A stretch of 64,000 nucleotides of DNA from Sinorhizobium garamanticum (GCF_029892065.1 NZ_CP120373.1:930001-994000); one strand, 5' to 3'; numbered from the stretch's first letter, positions 45,972 to 55,786 are shown. Notes: generated by a model from the letters alone, not told the origin. Translations and numbers: made by a program.

Positions 45972-45995
45972 GAAAGGCCGCTGCTGGCAGCGGCC
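45972..45995 (-). terminator. Terminator after pheT
   Basis: GGCCGCTGCTGGCAGCGGCC (45976-45995), a perfect 8 bp stem, followed leftward by TTTCC. The T run is short, so it is moderate evidence. Confidence 0.55.
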
Positions 45996-46006
45996 TCCCT
46001 CTTTCA

Positions 46007-48433
46007 TCAGGCGCGGAGCACGCCGCCGGTGCTCTTCGCCACGTTGGCGATGATCTTCGAAGTCAGCGCCTCGAAATCCTCGTCGGTCAGCGTACGTTCG
46101 ACCGGCTGGATCGTTACCTCGATCGCCACCGACTTCTTGCCCTCGCCAAGGGATGCTCCCTCGAACACGTCGAAGACGTTGACTCCGGTCACCAGCTTGC
46201 GGTCGGCACCGGAGGCGGCCCTGAGGATCGCAGCCGCCTCGACCGCCTTGTCGACGACGAAGGCGAAGTCGCGCTTGACCGCCTGGAACGGCGAAAGCTC
46301 CAGCGCCGGCTTGGTGCGCGTTGCCTTCTTCTTCGGCTCGGGCATCGCGTCGATATAGACCTCAAAACCGCAAAGGCCCCCCGATACGTCGAGGGCATCG
46401 AGCGTCTTCGGATGAAACTCGCCGAAGCTGCCGAGAACGATCTTCGGACCGAGCTTGATCGTGCCGGAGCGGCCGGGGTGATACCAGGTCGGGCCGCCGG
46501 CCTCGAAGTGGACATTGCCCATCGGCACGCCGCACGCCTCAAGCACGGCGATGGCATCGGCCTTGGCGTCGAAGACATCGACCGGCTTGCCGCCGCCCTT
46601 CGCCGCATTCGACCAGAGCCGGCCGGCACCGTTCAGCGACGCCGTACCGCGGCGGACACCGCCGGCTACACGGCGCTGGGCTTCCGGCGTGTCGCCTTCG
46701 TAGGTCCCGGAGACCTCGAAGATCGCGACGTCGCCATAGCCCTTGTCGGCATTGCGCTGCGCAGCGGTGAGCAGCCCCGGCAGCAGCGAGGGCCGCATGT
46801 CGGACATGTCGGCGGCGATCGGATTGGCGAGTTTCAGCGCCGGTTGGCCGCCGCCGAAGAGCTTCGCCTGCTCCTGCGAGATGAAAGACCAGGTGACCGC
46901 TTCGAGCATGCCGCGGCTTGCAAGCGCGCGTTTGGCCTGGCGCGTGCGGATCTGCAGCGTCGTTAGGATCTTGCCGTTAACGACGTTGTGGCTTTCGAGC
47001 GGCGCCGCAAGGATGTTGTCGACGCCATGAATGCGCATGACTTCCTCGACGAGATCCGCCTTGCCGTCCACGTCCGGGCGCCAGGAGGGCACGGTAACGC
47101 GGAAGCGCTCGCCGGAGCCCTCCACGCCAAAGCCGAGCTTCGTCAGGATCGCGACACTTTCTTCGGTGGAGACCTCGAGGCCGGTCAGCCGCTTCACCTC
47201 CGAGACCGGGAAGTCGACCACCTTGGGCGTATGTCCCTCATAGCCGACCACATCCAGCCTGGCGGCCGTTCCACCGCAGAACTGCAGCACCAGCTCCGTG
47301 GCCCGCTCCACGCCCGGCACCATGTATTCCGGATCGACGCCGCGCTCGAAACGATAACGCGCATCGGTGATGATGCCGAGGGTGCGGCCGGTCTTGGCGA
47401 TGTTCATCGGATCCCAGAGAGCGGATTCGATCAGCACATCGGTCGTGTTCTCGTCGCAGCCGGAGTGCTCGCCGCCCATGATGCCGCCGATCGACTCGAT
47501 GCCATCCTCGTCGGCAATCACCACATTGGCCGGCGACAGCGTATATTCGCGCGTGTCGAGCGCCAGCACCTTCTCGCCCTCCTTCGCCCGGCGAACCCTG
47601 AGGTTGCCGGTGACCTTGGCGGCATCGAAGACGTGCAGCGGCCGGCCCTGGTCGAAGGTCAGGTAGTTGGTGATGTCGACGAGCGCGTTGATCGGCCGGA
47701 GCCCGATGGCGTTCAATCGCTGGCGCATCCAGGCCGGGCTCGGGCCATTCGTGACGCCGCGCACAAGGCGGAGCGCGAAGCCGGGGCAGAGATGCTTGTC
47801 CTCGCCGAGATCGAGTCTCACCTTGACCGGCGTTTCGCCTTCGACCGCGAAGGACGGTGCCGGTTGCGCTTTCAATGTGCCGAGGCCGGAAGCGGCGAGA
47901 TCGCGGGCGATGCCGTGAACGCTTGTGCAATCCGGCCGGTTCGGCGTCAGATTTATCTCGATGACCGGATCGTCGAGCCCGGCATAAGCCGCATAGCTCG
48001 TGCCGATCGGAGCATCCTCCGGCAGATCGATGATGCCGGTGTGGTCGTCGGAAATCTCCAATTCCTTTTCCGAGCACATCATGCCGCGGCTTTCGACGCC
48101 GCGGATATTGCCGACGGAAAGCGTGACATCGATGCCAGGCACGTAGGTGCCGGGGGCAGCGAAGGCGCCGATAAGGCCCTTGCGCGCATTCGGTGCGCCG
48201 CAGACGACCTGAACCGGCTGGCCGTTGCCGGTGTCGACCATCAGCACCTTCAGCTTGTCGGCGTTCGGGTGCTGCTCGGCGGAGACCACTTTCGCGATGA
48301 CAAAGGGCTTGAACGCCGCCTTGTCGTCGACATCCTCGACTTCCAGCCCGATCATCGTCAGGCGGGCGCAGATTTCCTCGAGCGAGGCGTCGGTTTCCAG
48401 ATGGTCCTTCAGCCAGGAAAGCGTGAATTTCAT
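46007..48433 (-). CDS. pheT: Phenylalanyl-tRNA synthetase beta subunit
   Basis: Beta chain of the (alpha-beta)2 PheRS; 808 residues, standard. Domains in order: N-terminal region with the tRNA-binding fold (about 40-150, [15 protein letters not shown]), B3/B4 editing domain (about 210-380), B5 (about 400-470), catalytic-like domain, and a C-terminal FDX-ACB anticodon-binding domain (about 710-805). Start [12 protein letters not shown] is canonical. It lies 35 bases after pheS in the same direction; the two form an operon. Confidence 0.97.
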   Translation of the reverse strand: MKFTLSWLKDHLETDASLEEICARLTMIGLEVEDVDDKAAFKPFVIAKVVSAEQHPNADKLKVLMVDTGNGQPVQVVCGAPNARKGLIGAFAAPGTYVPGIDVTLSVGNIRGVESRGMMCSEKELEISDDHTGIIDLPEDAPIGTSYAAYAGLDDPVIEINLTPNRPDCTSVHGIARDLAASGLGTLKAQPAPSFAVEGETPVKVRLDLGEDKHLCPGFALRLVRGVTNGPSPAWMRQRLNAIGLRPINALVDITNYLTFDQGRPLHVFDAAKVTGNLRVRRAKEGEKVLALDTREYTLSPANVVIADEDGIESIGGIMGGEHSGCDENTTDVLIESALWDPMNIAKTGRTLGIITDARYRFERGVDPEYMVPGVERATELVLQFCGGTAARLDVVGYEGHTPKVVDFPVSEVKRLTGLEVSTEESVAILTKLGFGVEGSGERFRVTVPSWRPDVDGKADLVEEVMRIHGVDNILAAPLESHNVVNGKILTTLQIRTRQAKRALASRGMLEAVTWSFISQEQAKLFGGGQPALKLANPIAADMSDMRPSLLPGLLTAAQRNADKGYGDVAIFEVSGTYEGDTPEAQRRVAGGVRRGTASLNGAGRLWSNAAKGGGKPVDVFDAKADAIAVLEACGVPMGNVHFEAGGPTWYHPGRSGTIKLGPKIVLGSFGEFHPKTLDALDVSGGLCGFEVYIDAMPEPKKKATRTKPALELSPFQAVKRDFAFVVDKAVEAAAILRAASGADRKLVTGVNVFDVFEGASLGEGKKSVAIEVTIQPVERTLTDEDFEALTSKIIANVAKSTGGVLRA

Positions 48434-48468
48434 GTTTTCACCTGTGTCCCAAAAATATCAGCGCGCGA

Positions 48469-49551
48469 TCAAGCGGAGAGGCCGCCGAACAGCGTCGGCA
48501 TGTCGAGTGGGCGGAAGCCGTAATGGGTCATCCAGCGGACGTCGGCGTTGAAGAAGTCGCGCAGGTCCGGCATGCCGTATTTCAGCATGGCGATGCGGTC
48601 GAGGCCCATACCCCAGGCAAAGCCCTGATACTCGTCCGGATCGAGACCGCCGGCGCGCAGCACGTTCGGATGGACCATGCCGCAGCCGAGGATTTCCATC
48701 CAGTCCGTGCCTTCGCCGAACTTGACGATCGGGCCGGAACGGTCGCACTGGATATCGACCTCGAAGGACGGCTCGGTGAAGGGGAAGAAGGACGGGCGGA
48801 ACCGCATCGTCACCTGGTCCACTTCGAAGAACGCCTTGCAGAACTCTTCCAGCACCCAGCGCATGTTGGCGACATTCGCCGTCTTGTCGATCACCAGACC
48901 CTCGACCTGGTGGAACATCGGCGAATGGGTGGCGTCCGAGTCCTGCCGGTAGGTCTTGCCGGGGATGATGATGCGGATCGGCGGCTGCTCAGCCTCCATC
49001 GTGCGAATTTGCACCGGCGAGGTGTGCGTGCGCAGCACCTTGCGCTCGCCTTTCTCATCCGGCTGGAAGAAGAAGGTGTCGTGCATCTCGCGGGCCGGAT
49101 GGCCTTCGGGGAAATTCAGCGCCGTGAAGTTATAGTAGTCCGTTTCGATGTCCGGCCCTTCGGCGATCGAGAAGCCCATGTCGCCGAAGATCGCGGTGAT
49201 CTCGTCGACGATCTGGCTGATCGGATGGATGCGGCCGCGCTCGGCCGGCGAGGAACGGACGGGCAGGCTGATGTCCACCGCCTCACGTGCCAGCCGCTCG
49301 GCGATCGCCGCATCCTTCAAGGCGAGCTTCCGGGCGGAGATCGCTTCGGTCACTGTGTTCTTCAGCGCATTGATCCGGGCGCCGCGAGTCTGGCGCTCCT
49401 CCGGCGACATCGTGCCGAGCGTCTTCAAGAGTTCGGAAATGGAGCCCTTCTTGCCGAGCGCGCCGACGCGCACCGCCTCGATCGCTCCCTCGTCGGCGGC
49501 GGCATCGATTTCCGCCAGCAAAATCCGTTCCAATGTTTCCAGTTCGCTCAT
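48469..49551 (-). CDS. pheS: Phenylalanyl-tRNA synthetase alpha subunit
   Basis: Catalytic chain of PheRS; 360 residues. A helical N-terminal arm (about 1-85) leads to the class II core: motif 2 [10 protein letters not shown]...[23 protein letters not shown] segment ([15 protein letters not shown]) and motif 3 [13 protein letters not shown] seen as [13 protein letters not shown]. Upstream of it is a ~200-base gap from rplT with a terminator, so pheST has its own promoter. No obvious Phe leader peptide was found. Confidence 0.97.
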   Translation of the reverse strand: MSELETLERILLAEIDAAADEGAIEAVRVGALGKKGSISELLKTLGTMSPEERQTRGARINALKNTVTEAISARKLALKDAAIAERLAREAVDISLPVRSSPAERGRIHPISQIVDEITAIFGDMGFSIAEGPDIETDYYNFTALNFPEGHPAREMHDTFFFQPDEKGERKVLRTHTSPVQIRTMEAEQPPIRIIIPGKTYRQDSDATHSPMFHQVEGLVIDKTANVANMRWVLEEFCKAFFEVDQVTMRFRPSFFPFTEPSFEVDIQCDRSGPIVKFGEGTDWMEILGCGMVHPNVLRAGGLDPDEYQGFAWGMGLDRIAMLKYGMPDLRDFFNADVRWMTHYGFRPLDMPTLFGGLSA

Positions 49552-49669
49552 TCTGTCCTGCCTCGATGCGGGAATGGTTCGGTATATCGGTGTTCAATTC
49601 TTCAGCAATGTGATCGCGCCCAACGTCGGTCGGAGAGATCGACCGTGGCTGCGACCATGGCTGGCAAGC

Positions 49670-49712
49670 CGAAAAAAGAAAAAACCCGCGCCAGCCCTGC
49701 CAGCGCGGGTTT
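49670..49712 (-). terminator. Terminator after rplT
   Basis: Perfect 10 bp stem AAACCCGCGC (49682-49691) / GCGCGGGTTT (49703-49712); read leftward it is followed by a T-rich run (complement of AAAAAAGAAAAAA). It closes the infC-rpmI-rplT ribosomal group. Confidence 0.85.
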
Positions 49713-49750
49713 CCCAACAATTTCAGAAACGGTCTTGGGAAAACGCTGGC

Positions 49751-50155
49751 TTAACGGACAGCGCTTTCAAACTCGTTTGTCGTGCCGGCTTCCTTGAGAT
49801 AGGCAAGCGCCTTCTTGGCGGCTTCGACGAGCGCGCCGAATGCTGCCGTCTCATGGATTGCCATGTCGGACAGAACCTTGCGGTCGACTTCGATGCCGGC
49901 CTTGTTGAGACCGTCGATGAAACGGCCATAGGTCAGGCCGTGCTCGCGGACGGCAGCGTTGATGCGTTGGATCCAGAGAGCGCGGAAGTTGCGCTTGTTA
50001 ACCTTGCGGTCGCGGTAGGCGTACTGCTTGGAACGATCCACTGCGGCCTTGGCGGCGCGAATGGTGTTCTTGCGGCGGCCGTAGAAGCCCTTGGCGGCCT
50101 TGAGCGTCTTCTTGTGCTTGGCGTGGGCGGTCACACCGCGTTTTACACGTGCCAT
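49751..50155 (-). CDS. rplT: 50S ribosomal protein L20 (bL20)
   Basis: Early-assembly 23S rRNA-binding protein, 134 residues. [19 protein letters not shown] is the canonical start and the long basic N-terminal extension ([15 protein letters not shown]) is clear. In other bacteria L20 represses its own operon by binding mRNA that mimics rRNA; whether a site exists here is not visible. It starts 37 bases after rpmI. Confidence 0.97.
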   Translation of the reverse strand: MARVKRGVTAHAKHKKTLKAAKGFYGRRKNTIRAAKAAVDRSKQYAYRDRKVNKRNFRALWIQRINAAVREHGLTYGRFIDGLNKAGIEVDRKVLSDMAIHETAAFGALVEAAKKALAYLKEAGTTNEFESAVR

Positions 50156-50192
50156 GTCATGATCTCCTTAAGTATCCAATATGCCCGACGTC

Positions 50193-50396
50193 TCAGAGAC
50201 CGTTCGGCAGATAGTTCTTGACGACCTTTTTGCCGTCAGCTTCGGCGAGAACCATGGTTCCGCGCGCGTCGCGAATGAACTTGTTGGACCGTTTGATCAT
50301 GCCGTGGCGCTTGCCAGCAGCAGCAGCTCTAACCTTGCCGGTAGCGGTGACTTTGAACCGCTTCTTGGCAGACGATTTCGTCTTCATCTTGGGCAT
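50193..50396 (-). CDS. rpmI: 50S ribosomal protein L35 (bL35)
   Basis: 67 residues, very basic: [21 protein letters not shown] start and [16 protein letters not shown] are diagnostic. In the order infC-rpmI-rplT. The 273 bases between infC and rpmI contain a terminator for infC, so rpmI-rplT should have an additional promoter. Confidence 0.97.
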   Translation of the reverse strand: MPKMKTKSSAKKRFKVTATGKVRAAAAGKRHGMIKRSNKFIRDARGTMVLAEADGKKVVKNYLPNGL

Positions 50397-50612
50397 TTTG
50401 CTACTCCATTGTTCTTAAATTGTGCGAAACAGGCAGACGAAGCCCGTTTCCAGCGTTAAGAACGGCCACGGCATGCCCTGCCGGACCGTTCGGACGGGGG
50501 CTTATAACCGTACGCCCTGAAAAACGCAAGCGGGCAAACGAAGGAGCCGGGTGCGACTCGAAGCCCGTGTCGCTTGGCTCGGCAGCCAGCCTGCGGGGGG
50601 CGATGCCCGTCA

Positions 50613-50641
50613 AACAAAAAGCCGCCTCAGCGGCGGCTTCC
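50613..50641 (-). terminator. Terminator between infC and rpmI
   Basis: AAGCCGCC-TCAGC-GGCGGCTT (50619-50639) with, leftward, TTTTTGTTTG. It would end at least part of the infC transcript before rpmI. Confidence 0.8.
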
Positions 50642-50669
50642 CGTCATATTCATGATCGGTGGGCGCCGA

Positions 50670-51206
50670 TCACTTCGGCGCGAGCACCATCATCATCTGG
50701 CGGCCCTCGAGCTTCGGCTCGGCTTCCACCTTGGCGATCGCCTGGGTGTCATCCTTCACCTGCAACAGAAGCTTCATGCCGAGTTCCTGGTGGGCCATTT
50801 CGCGACCGCGGAACTTCAGCGTCACCTTGACCTTGTCGCCTTCCTCGAAGAAGCGATTCATCGCCTTCATCTTCACCTCATAATCATGGGTGTCGATGTT
50901 CGGACGCATCTTGATTTCTTTGATCTCGACGATCTTTTGCTTCTTGCGCGCTTCGGCGGCCTTCTTCTGGTTCGCGTATTTCAGCTTGCCCAGATCGAGA
51001 ATCTTGCACACTGGCGGTTCTGAATTCGGTGCGATCTCTACCAGATCAAGACCGGCTTCATCCGCCATGCGGAGTGCCTGGTCGATCGGAACGACGCCGA
51101 TATTCTGGCCTTCGGCATCGATAAGCTGAACCCGGGGGACCCGGATCTCCTTGTTTGAGCGCGGCCCCTCTTTAACCGGGGCGTCCGCTTTGAACGGTCT
51201 GCGAAT
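50670..51206 (-). CDS. infC: Translation initiation factor IF-3, ATT start
   Basis: Dissociates 70S ribosomes and checks the start codon; 178 residues. The leftward frame continues from an ATG (51068, [14 protein letters not shown]) up to an ATT at 51206 that encodes the start of the full protein: (M)[20 protein letters not shown], a normal IF-3 N-terminus. GAGGAGAG lies 7-8 bases before the ATT. Rare AUU-type start codons are a known feature of infC, allowing IF-3 to repress its own translation. Both IF-3 domains are complete (the linker is rich in Lys: [11 protein letters not shown]). Confidence 0.95.
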   Translation of the reverse strand: MRRPFKADAPVKEGPRSNKEIRVPRVQLIDAEGQNIGVVPIDQALRMADEAGLDLVEIAPNSEPPVCKILDLGKLKYANQKKAAEARKKQKIVEIKEIKMRPNIDTHDYEVKMKAMNRFFEEGDKVKVTLKFRGREMAHQELGMKLLLQVKDDTQAIAKVEAEPKLEGRQMMMVLAPK

Positions 51207-51424
51207 GGTCGTACTCTCCTCGAGCTATTGACGTACATATGGTCTGCTTGAACGGTCAGCGCGATCTCAAACGAAGCGCTTGAAACTGTCACTGACGGCA
51301 ATGTGTGAATTGCGGCGCCAGAGTCAATAGCATGGCTCGCAAGGAAAATCACCCTCTGTCGAAGCATAGGCGAATCTGTTTTAGAAGGAATCTGCCGCCC
51401 CGCCGTCTTTCAAGAGGAAATCCG

Positions 51425-52234
51425 ATGTCAACAGCGCCAGCCGAAACGGAAATCACGCGGATCGAGGTGGGCAGCGGTGCTTCCACGCGCTCGATCGCCA
51501 TGCGGGTCTTTCGCACGGAGCCGCGCTCTCAGCACCCCGCGCTTGTGTGGCTCGGCGGCTATCGCTCCGACATGACCGGCACGAAGGCCGTCGAGGTCGA
51601 GCACTATGCCCGCGCGGCCGGAACCGACTGCATCCGTTTCGACTATTCTGGCCACGGCTCCTCCGGCGGCGATTTCCGGGACGGCACGATCTCGCGCTGG
51701 ATCGAAGAAAGCCTTGCCGTCATCGACCACGCCGCGCCGGCATCGCGCCTGATCCTCATCGGCTCCTCGATGGGCGGCTGGGTCGCCTTACGACTCGTTC
51801 AGGAACTCAAACGGCGCGGCGAGACGGGCCGCGTCGCAGGACTCGTGCTGATCGCTCCCGCCCCGGACTTCACGGCGGAACTCATCGAACCCAATCTCAC
51901 CGAAGCCGAGAAAACCTCGCTTGCCGAACGCGGCTATTTCGAGGAGCCGTCGCAATACAGTCCCGAGCCCAACATCTATACGCGGGCGCTGATCGAAGAC
52001 GGCCGCGCCAATCGCGTGCTTTTGGGGCCGGTCGAAACGGGCTGCCCTGTCCATATCCTCCAGGGCATGCGTGATCCCGATGTGCCCTATGCCCATGCGC
52101 TGAAGCTGATGGAGCATATGCCGGCCGACGATGTCGTGATGACCCTCATTCGCGATGGCGACCATCGGCTGTCGCGCGACGAGGATATTGCCAAATTGAA
52201 ACAGGCGATCGGCGCCATGCTGACGCAAGCCTGA
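51425..52234 (+). CDS. Alpha/beta hydrolase
   Basis: A 269-residue serine hydrolase. Nucleophile elbow GSSMGGW (about 113-119), acid in QGMRDPDVPYAHA and the catalytic His in DGDHRLSRDED. No signal peptide, so cytosolic. Related proteins are annotated as palmitoyl-protein or carboxyl esterases; substrate unknown. AAGAGGAAATCCG gives the ribosome site for ATG 51425; the ORF upstream to 51305 is not used. Divergent from infC. Confidence 0.9.
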   Translation: MSTAPAETEITRIEVGSGASTRSIAMRVFRTEPRSQHPALVWLGGYRSDMTGTKAVEVEHYARAAGTDCIRFDYSGHGSSGGDFRDGTISRWIEESLAVIDHAAPASRLILIGSSMGGWVALRLVQELKRRGETGRVAGLVLIAPAPDFTAELIEPNLTEAEKTSLAERGYFEEPSQYSPEPNIYTRALIEDGRANRVLLGPVETGCPVHILQGMRDPDVPYAHALKLMEHMPADDVVMTLIRDGDHRLSRDEDIAKLKQAIGAMLTQA

Positions 52235-52397
52235 ACGCGCGGCTAGGCCACTTGGACTAGCCAAAAGGTCTCAAATCACTTCGGAAGACATAGGCCAAGT
52301 CGCTATGCCGCAGAGATTTCTGCGTCCTTCTGTCGCCATTTTAACCATAAGACGGACTAGGCCGAATCAGATGATTGACTCCGACACGCCGACAATA

Positions 52398-52413
52398 TTA
52401 ACTCTTTGTTAAC
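52398..52413 (+). promoter_or_regulatory. CtrA-type binding site
   Basis: TTAA-CTCTTTG-TTAAC exactly matches the TTAA-N7-TTAAC consensus of the alphaproteobacterial cell-cycle regulator CtrA. It lies 106 bases before the start of the transglutaminase-like peptidase, in an AT-rich region that should contain its promoter. Confidence 0.6.
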
Positions 52414-52519
52414 GATTAGAGCAGCGCAGGGGAAAAATCCTACAAAAGCTGTCGGCAACTTTTGATTGCGCGGATCGATCCGGAAATAAACCGGGCTCGC
52501 CGCGTCACAGGGGATCTGT

Positions 52520-53140
52520 ATGGCGTCTTGGACCGGGGTTAAGGCAAGCATTGCGGCTTTCTGCGCAGTTTTCATTTCAGCAAACACGGCAATTCCCGCC
52601 CAGGCGGGACCCTCTCCATGGATGCAGACCGGCTCGGCAACCTCCCAGCCGATCGGGCATTACGAGTTTTGCCAGAAGCATCGCGGTGAATGCGGTGCGC
52701 GGTCCAAGACCACCGTCGCGCCGCGTGTCACCGACCGGGGCTGGGCCGTCATCCGACAGGTCAATGCTCAGGTCAACCGCGAGATCACGCCCGTGACCGA
52801 CCAGCAGGTTTTCGGCAGGGACGAGGTCTGGTCCTATCCAGGCGCAACCGGCGATTGTGAAGACTTCGCGCTCGAAAAGCGCCGCCGGCTGATGAAACGA
52901 GGCTTTTCTGCCAGCCAGTTGCTGATGACCGTCGTGCGCAAGCCTGATGGCGAGGGCCATGCGGTCCTGACGGTCCGCACCGCGCAGGGCGACTTTATCC
53001 TCGACAATCTCGAAAACAGGGTGAGGCTCTGGACACAGACGCCCTATCACTATCTCAAGCGCCAGGCGTCCTATAACAGCGGCCGCTGGGTGACCATCGA
53101 CAACAGCGGCGAGATCGTGGTCGGCTCGGTCGGCAACTGA
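52520..53140 (+). CDS. Transglutaminase-like cysteine peptidase (BTLCP/DUF920)
   Basis: A 206-residue exported protein: signal peptide of about 29 residues (ending IPAQAG), then the bacterial transglutaminase-like cysteine proteinase fold. The catalytic triad is Cys113 in GDCEDFALEKR, His147 in GEGHAVLTVR and Asp162 in ILDNLENRV. Relatives such as LapG are periplasmic proteases that release adhesins; no LapD-like partner is in the window, so the substrate is open. A CtrA-type site upstream suggests cell-cycle control. A terminator follows at 53161. Confidence 0.92.
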   Translation: MASWTGVKASIAAFCAVFISANTAIPAQAGPSPWMQTGSATSQPIGHYEFCQKHRGECGARSKTTVAPRVTDRGWAVIRQVNAQVNREITPVTDQQVFGRDEVWSYPGATGDCEDFALEKRRRLMKRGFSASQLLMTVVRKPDGEGHAVLTVRTAQGDFILDNLENRVRLWTQTPYHYLKRQASYNSGRWVTIDNSGEIVVGSVGN

Positions 53141-53160
53141 CCAAGGCGCAGCGCGAGTTA

Positions 53161-53192
53161 TCAAAAAGGGCCGGTTTGCGGCCCTTTTTTAT
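53161..53192 (+). terminator. Strong terminator after the cysteine peptidase
   Basis: AAAAAGGGCC / GGCCCTTTTT stem with loop GGTTTGC and T tail. It can work in both directions and also faces the end of mbfA. Confidence 0.85.
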
Positions 53193-53205
53193 GTCGTTTT
53201 TTCGG

Positions 53206-53294
53206 CGCTGCGCACTTTTGGGCGACATGCTTGTTCATGCCTTTTCGATGCATGTCGTTATCCCAAAACCGCTGCGCACTTCTGGGCGACATGC
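53206..53294. repeat. Direct repeat with dyad (CGCTGCGCACTTTTGGG family)
   Basis: CGCTGCGCACTTTTGGGCGA... (53206-53230) and its near copy (53270-53294) are 25 bp direct repeats with one mismatch. The middle GCATGTCG...CGACATGC with CCCAAAA makes an imperfect stem. I recognise this as a short interspersed repeat of rhizobia. The mbfA stop lies two bases beyond its right edge. Confidence 0.65.
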
Positions 53295-53295
53295 A

Positions 53296-54279
53296 TCAGG
53301 CGTTGCCGATGAGGACGCCGGCGGCGAGCACCAGACTGCCACCGAGGACGACCTGGAACGCCGCCCTCAGGAATGGCGTTTCCATATAACGGTTCTGGAT
53401 GAAGGCGATCGCCCAAAGCTCGACGAAGACGATCGCGGCCGCCGTCACCGTCGCCGTCCAGAAGTGCGGGATCAGATAGGGCAGCGCGTGGCCAAGCCCC
53501 CCGAGCGCCGTCATAATGCCCGAGGCAAGTCCGCGCTTGATCGGCGAGCCGCGCCCGGAAAGCTTGCCGTCGTCATGGGCGGCCTCGGTGAAACCCATCG
53601 AAATGCCGGCGCCGACCGAGGCCGAAAGGCCGACTAGAAAGGTCTGCCACGTGTCCTGGGTTGCGAAGGCGGCGGCAAAGATCGGCGCCAGCGTCGAGAC
53701 CGATCCGTCCATCAGGCCGGCAAGGCCCGGCTGTACGTAAGTGAGGATGAACTGCCGGCGCGACGTCTGCTCTTCCTCGGCGCGCACGTCTTCGGGCGTG
53801 TGCTTCTCGCCAAGCCGGCGGGCGAGCGATTCATGCGATTTCTCGGCAATTGCCAGGTCGCCGAGCAACTTGCGCGTCGCCGCATCCTGCGTTCGCGCGG
53901 CCGCCTCGACATAGAAACGGTGAGCCGTCTCCTCCATTGCTTCCGCCTCGTCGCGCGCCTTTTCGATCGGCATCTCGGCGATCAGCCAATCGGGCTTGCG
54001 CTCCGGGAAGTCGCGCACGTGTTCGCGCCGGATCAACGGGATGCGATTGCCGAAACGGGCGACATGCAGATCGATCAAGGCCTGGCGATGATGGCTTTCC
54101 TCTTCCGCCATCTCCTCGAAGACCCTGGCGGAATGCGGGTATTTTTCGCGCAGCGCATCCGCATAGGCGAGATAGATGCGACCGTCGTCCTCCTCGGAGG
54201 AAATCGCCAGCGCGAGGATTTCCTGCTCGCTTAAAGAAAGAAACGGACGCTTGAAACGGGAGAAAAGGCGGGAAAACAT
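53296..54279 (-). CDS. mbfA: MbfA membrane-bound ferritin, iron exporter
   Basis: A 327-residue inner-membrane iron/manganese exporter that protects against iron overload in rhizobia. The N-terminal half is a ferritin-like di-iron domain with E-x2-H style ligands (VFEEMAEEESHHRQ; IEKARDEAEAMEETAHRFY). The C-terminal half (about 190-325) has VIT1/CCC1-like membrane helices (GLMDGSVSTLAPIFAAAFA). ATG 54279 with GAAGG before it is chosen over TTG 54285. A perfect Irr-type box lies 24 bases upstream of the start, matching known Irr repression of mbfA under low iron. Confidence 0.94.
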   Translation of the reverse strand: MFSRLFSRFKRPFLSLSEQEILALAISSEEDDGRIYLAYADALREKYPHSARVFEEMAEEESHHRQALIDLHVARFGNRIPLIRREHVRDFPERKPDWLIAEMPIEKARDEAEAMEETAHRFYVEAAARTQDAATRKLLGDLAIAEKSHESLARRLGEKHTPEDVRAEEEQTSRRQFILTYVQPGLAGLMDGSVSTLAPIFAAAFATQDTWQTFLVGLSASVGAGISMGFTEAAHDDGKLSGRGSPIKRGLASGIMTALGGLGHALPYLIPHFWTATVTAAAIVFVELWAIAFIQNRYMETPFLRAAFQVVLGGSLVLAAGVLIGNA

Positions 54280-54303
54280 TGGCAAGACCTTCTCAAGACC
54301 TTC

Positions 54304-54320
54304 TTTAGAATGATTCTAAA
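54304..54320 (-). promoter_or_regulatory. Irr box (iron control element) of mbfA
   Basis: TTTAGAA-TGA-TTCTAAA, a perfect 7 bp dyad around three bases, equal to the ICE consensus. Located 25-41 bases before the mbfA start codon, where bound Irr would block transcription. Confidence 0.85.
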
Positions 54321-54381
54321 AATAGAGAGCGGAACATGGAGCGTCAAGGCGCGGAGCGGCGAGCCTTACGGCACAGCAACG

Positions 54382-54493
54382 CCCCTCACCCCGATGCCGC
54401 GACCTTCGCCCCGCTCACGGGGAGAAGGGGCAGGCCGCGCCGGCGTCAGTCCCCCCTGCCCGCAATTGCGGCGAGGGGACTGGGGTGAGGGGC
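54382..54493. repeat. RIME2-like repeat, copy 3
   Basis: CCCCTCACCCCGATGCCGCG ... CTGGGGTGAGGGG: the ends are inverted copies of each other (CCCCTCACCCC / GGGGTGAGGGG). Internal pieces (CTTCGCCCCGCTCACGGGGAGAAGG) are shared with copies 1 and 2. It lies between mbfA and cfa. Confidence 0.78.
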
Positions 54494-54544
54494 AAACTTG
54501 ATGCGCAAGCAAGGGAGACCGGGGATCGACCGGATGCGCCGCGC

Positions 54545-55786
54545 TCAGATCACGAGGCTGAGCGCCTTTTCCTGGTCGAGATAGGCGCGCTGCTGATCGG
54601 TGATGTAGTCGCGCACGATCGGGGCGGCGTCGCGCGAACGCGAAAGCTGCATATGGAAGACGAGCTGGCTGCCGGTGCGGAACATCATCTCCGCGCTGAT
54701 CAAGTAGAACTCCCACATCCTGGCGAAGCGCTCGTCGTACATCGCGATCACCTCGTCGCGCTTTTCCTCGAAGCGCTTGCCCCAGTGCGCCAGCGTCGTC
54801 GCATAGTGCACGCGCAGGAATTCCAGATCGGTCACCCACAGGCTGTTTTGCTCGACAACCGAGAAGACTTCGGAAAGCGCCGGCGAATAGGCGCCGGGGA
54901 AGATGTATTTGCGCAGCCACGGGCTTGCCATGCCGGGCGGGCTCATGTGCCCGATCGAGTGCAGCACGGCGAGCCCGTCATCCGGCATCAACGCATTCAG
55001 CTTCTTGAAGAACTCGTCGTAGTGGTGAACACCGACATGCTCGAACATGCCGACCGAGACGATGCGATCGAATGGGCCCTGAACGTCGCGGTAATCCTTC
55101 AATTCAAAACGTACGCGATCGGCCATGCCCGCCTTGCGAGCCCGCTCGGAAGCGAGCGCCTGTTGCTCCTTCGAAAGCGTCACTCCCAGAACCTCGACAT
55201 TCTCGAGCGCCGCCAGGTAGAGCGCCAGATCGCCCCAGCCGCAGCCGATGTCGAGCACCCTCATGCCCGGCTTCAGGCAGAGTTTCGCCGCGAGCAGCCT
55301 GAGCTTGTTGCGCTGCGCCGCCTCCAGCGTCTCGTCGGGCGAGCGGAAATAGGCGCAGGAATAGAGCATGTTCTCGTCAAGGAAGAGCTTGTAGAAATCG
55401 TTGCCAAGGTCGTAGTGATGAGCGACGTTTTGCTGGGCCTTACCCTTGGGGTTTGCCTGCTGGCGCTTGCGGAAACGCATCTTGATCGCGCGCAACACCT
55501 TCTGGATCGGATAGGAACCGAGCGAGAGCCGGTTGATCGAGAACAGCGTAAGGAAATCCCGAAGCGTCGAGCCCTCCTCGAAGCGCATCGTGCCATCCAT
55601 ATAGGCTTCGCCGGCGGCGAGCTCGGCGTTGAAGACGAGGCTGCGATAAAGCCGCTTGTCCGTCAGCCGCATCGTCACGTGTGGCCCGGGCTCGCCGGAG
55701 AAGACGTGGCGTTTGCCATCGGCATCGATCACCGTCAGGCGACCCTTACGGATAAAGGACTTCATCATATGCGACAGTGGAAACAT
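54545..55786 (-). CDS. cfa: Cyclopropane-fatty-acyl-phospholipid synthase
   Basis: Transfers a methylene group from SAM to unsaturated phospholipid acyl chains. 413 residues. The N-terminal ~100 residues are the lipid-binding region. The SAM motif is VLDIGCGWGDLALYLA (about 170-185). AHHYDLGNDFYKLFLDENMLYSCAYF and VGMFEHVGVHHYDEFF are diagnostic of CFA synthases. Acid or stationary-phase regulation is usual in rhizobia but no site was identified. Start MFPLSHMMKSF; ATG within MMK is possible. Confidence 0.94.
   Translation of the reverse strand: MFPLSHMMKSFIRKGRLTVIDADGKRHVFSGEPGPHVTMRLTDKRLYRSLVFNAELAAGEAYMDGTMRFEEGSTLRDFLTLFSINRLSLGSYPIQKVLRAIKMRFRKRQQANPKGKAQQNVAHHYDLGNDFYKLFLDENMLYSCAYFRSPDETLEAAQRNKLRLLAAKLCLKPGMRVLDIGCGWGDLALYLAALENVEVLGVTLSKEQQALASERARKAGMADRVRFELKDYRDVQGPFDRIVSVGMFEHVGVHHYDEFFKKLNALMPDDGLAVLHSIGHMSPPGMASPWLRKYIFPGAYSPALSEVFSVVEQNSLWVTDLEFLRVHYATTLAHWGKRFEEKRDEVIAMYDERFARMWEFYLISAEMMFRTGSQLVFHMQLSRSRDAAPIVRDYITDQQRAYLDQEKALSLVI

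Noticed and set aside
54382-54493. RIME2-like repeat as a CRISPR or tandem array
   Set aside because: The internal pieces are inverted hairpins, not equally spaced direct repeats.
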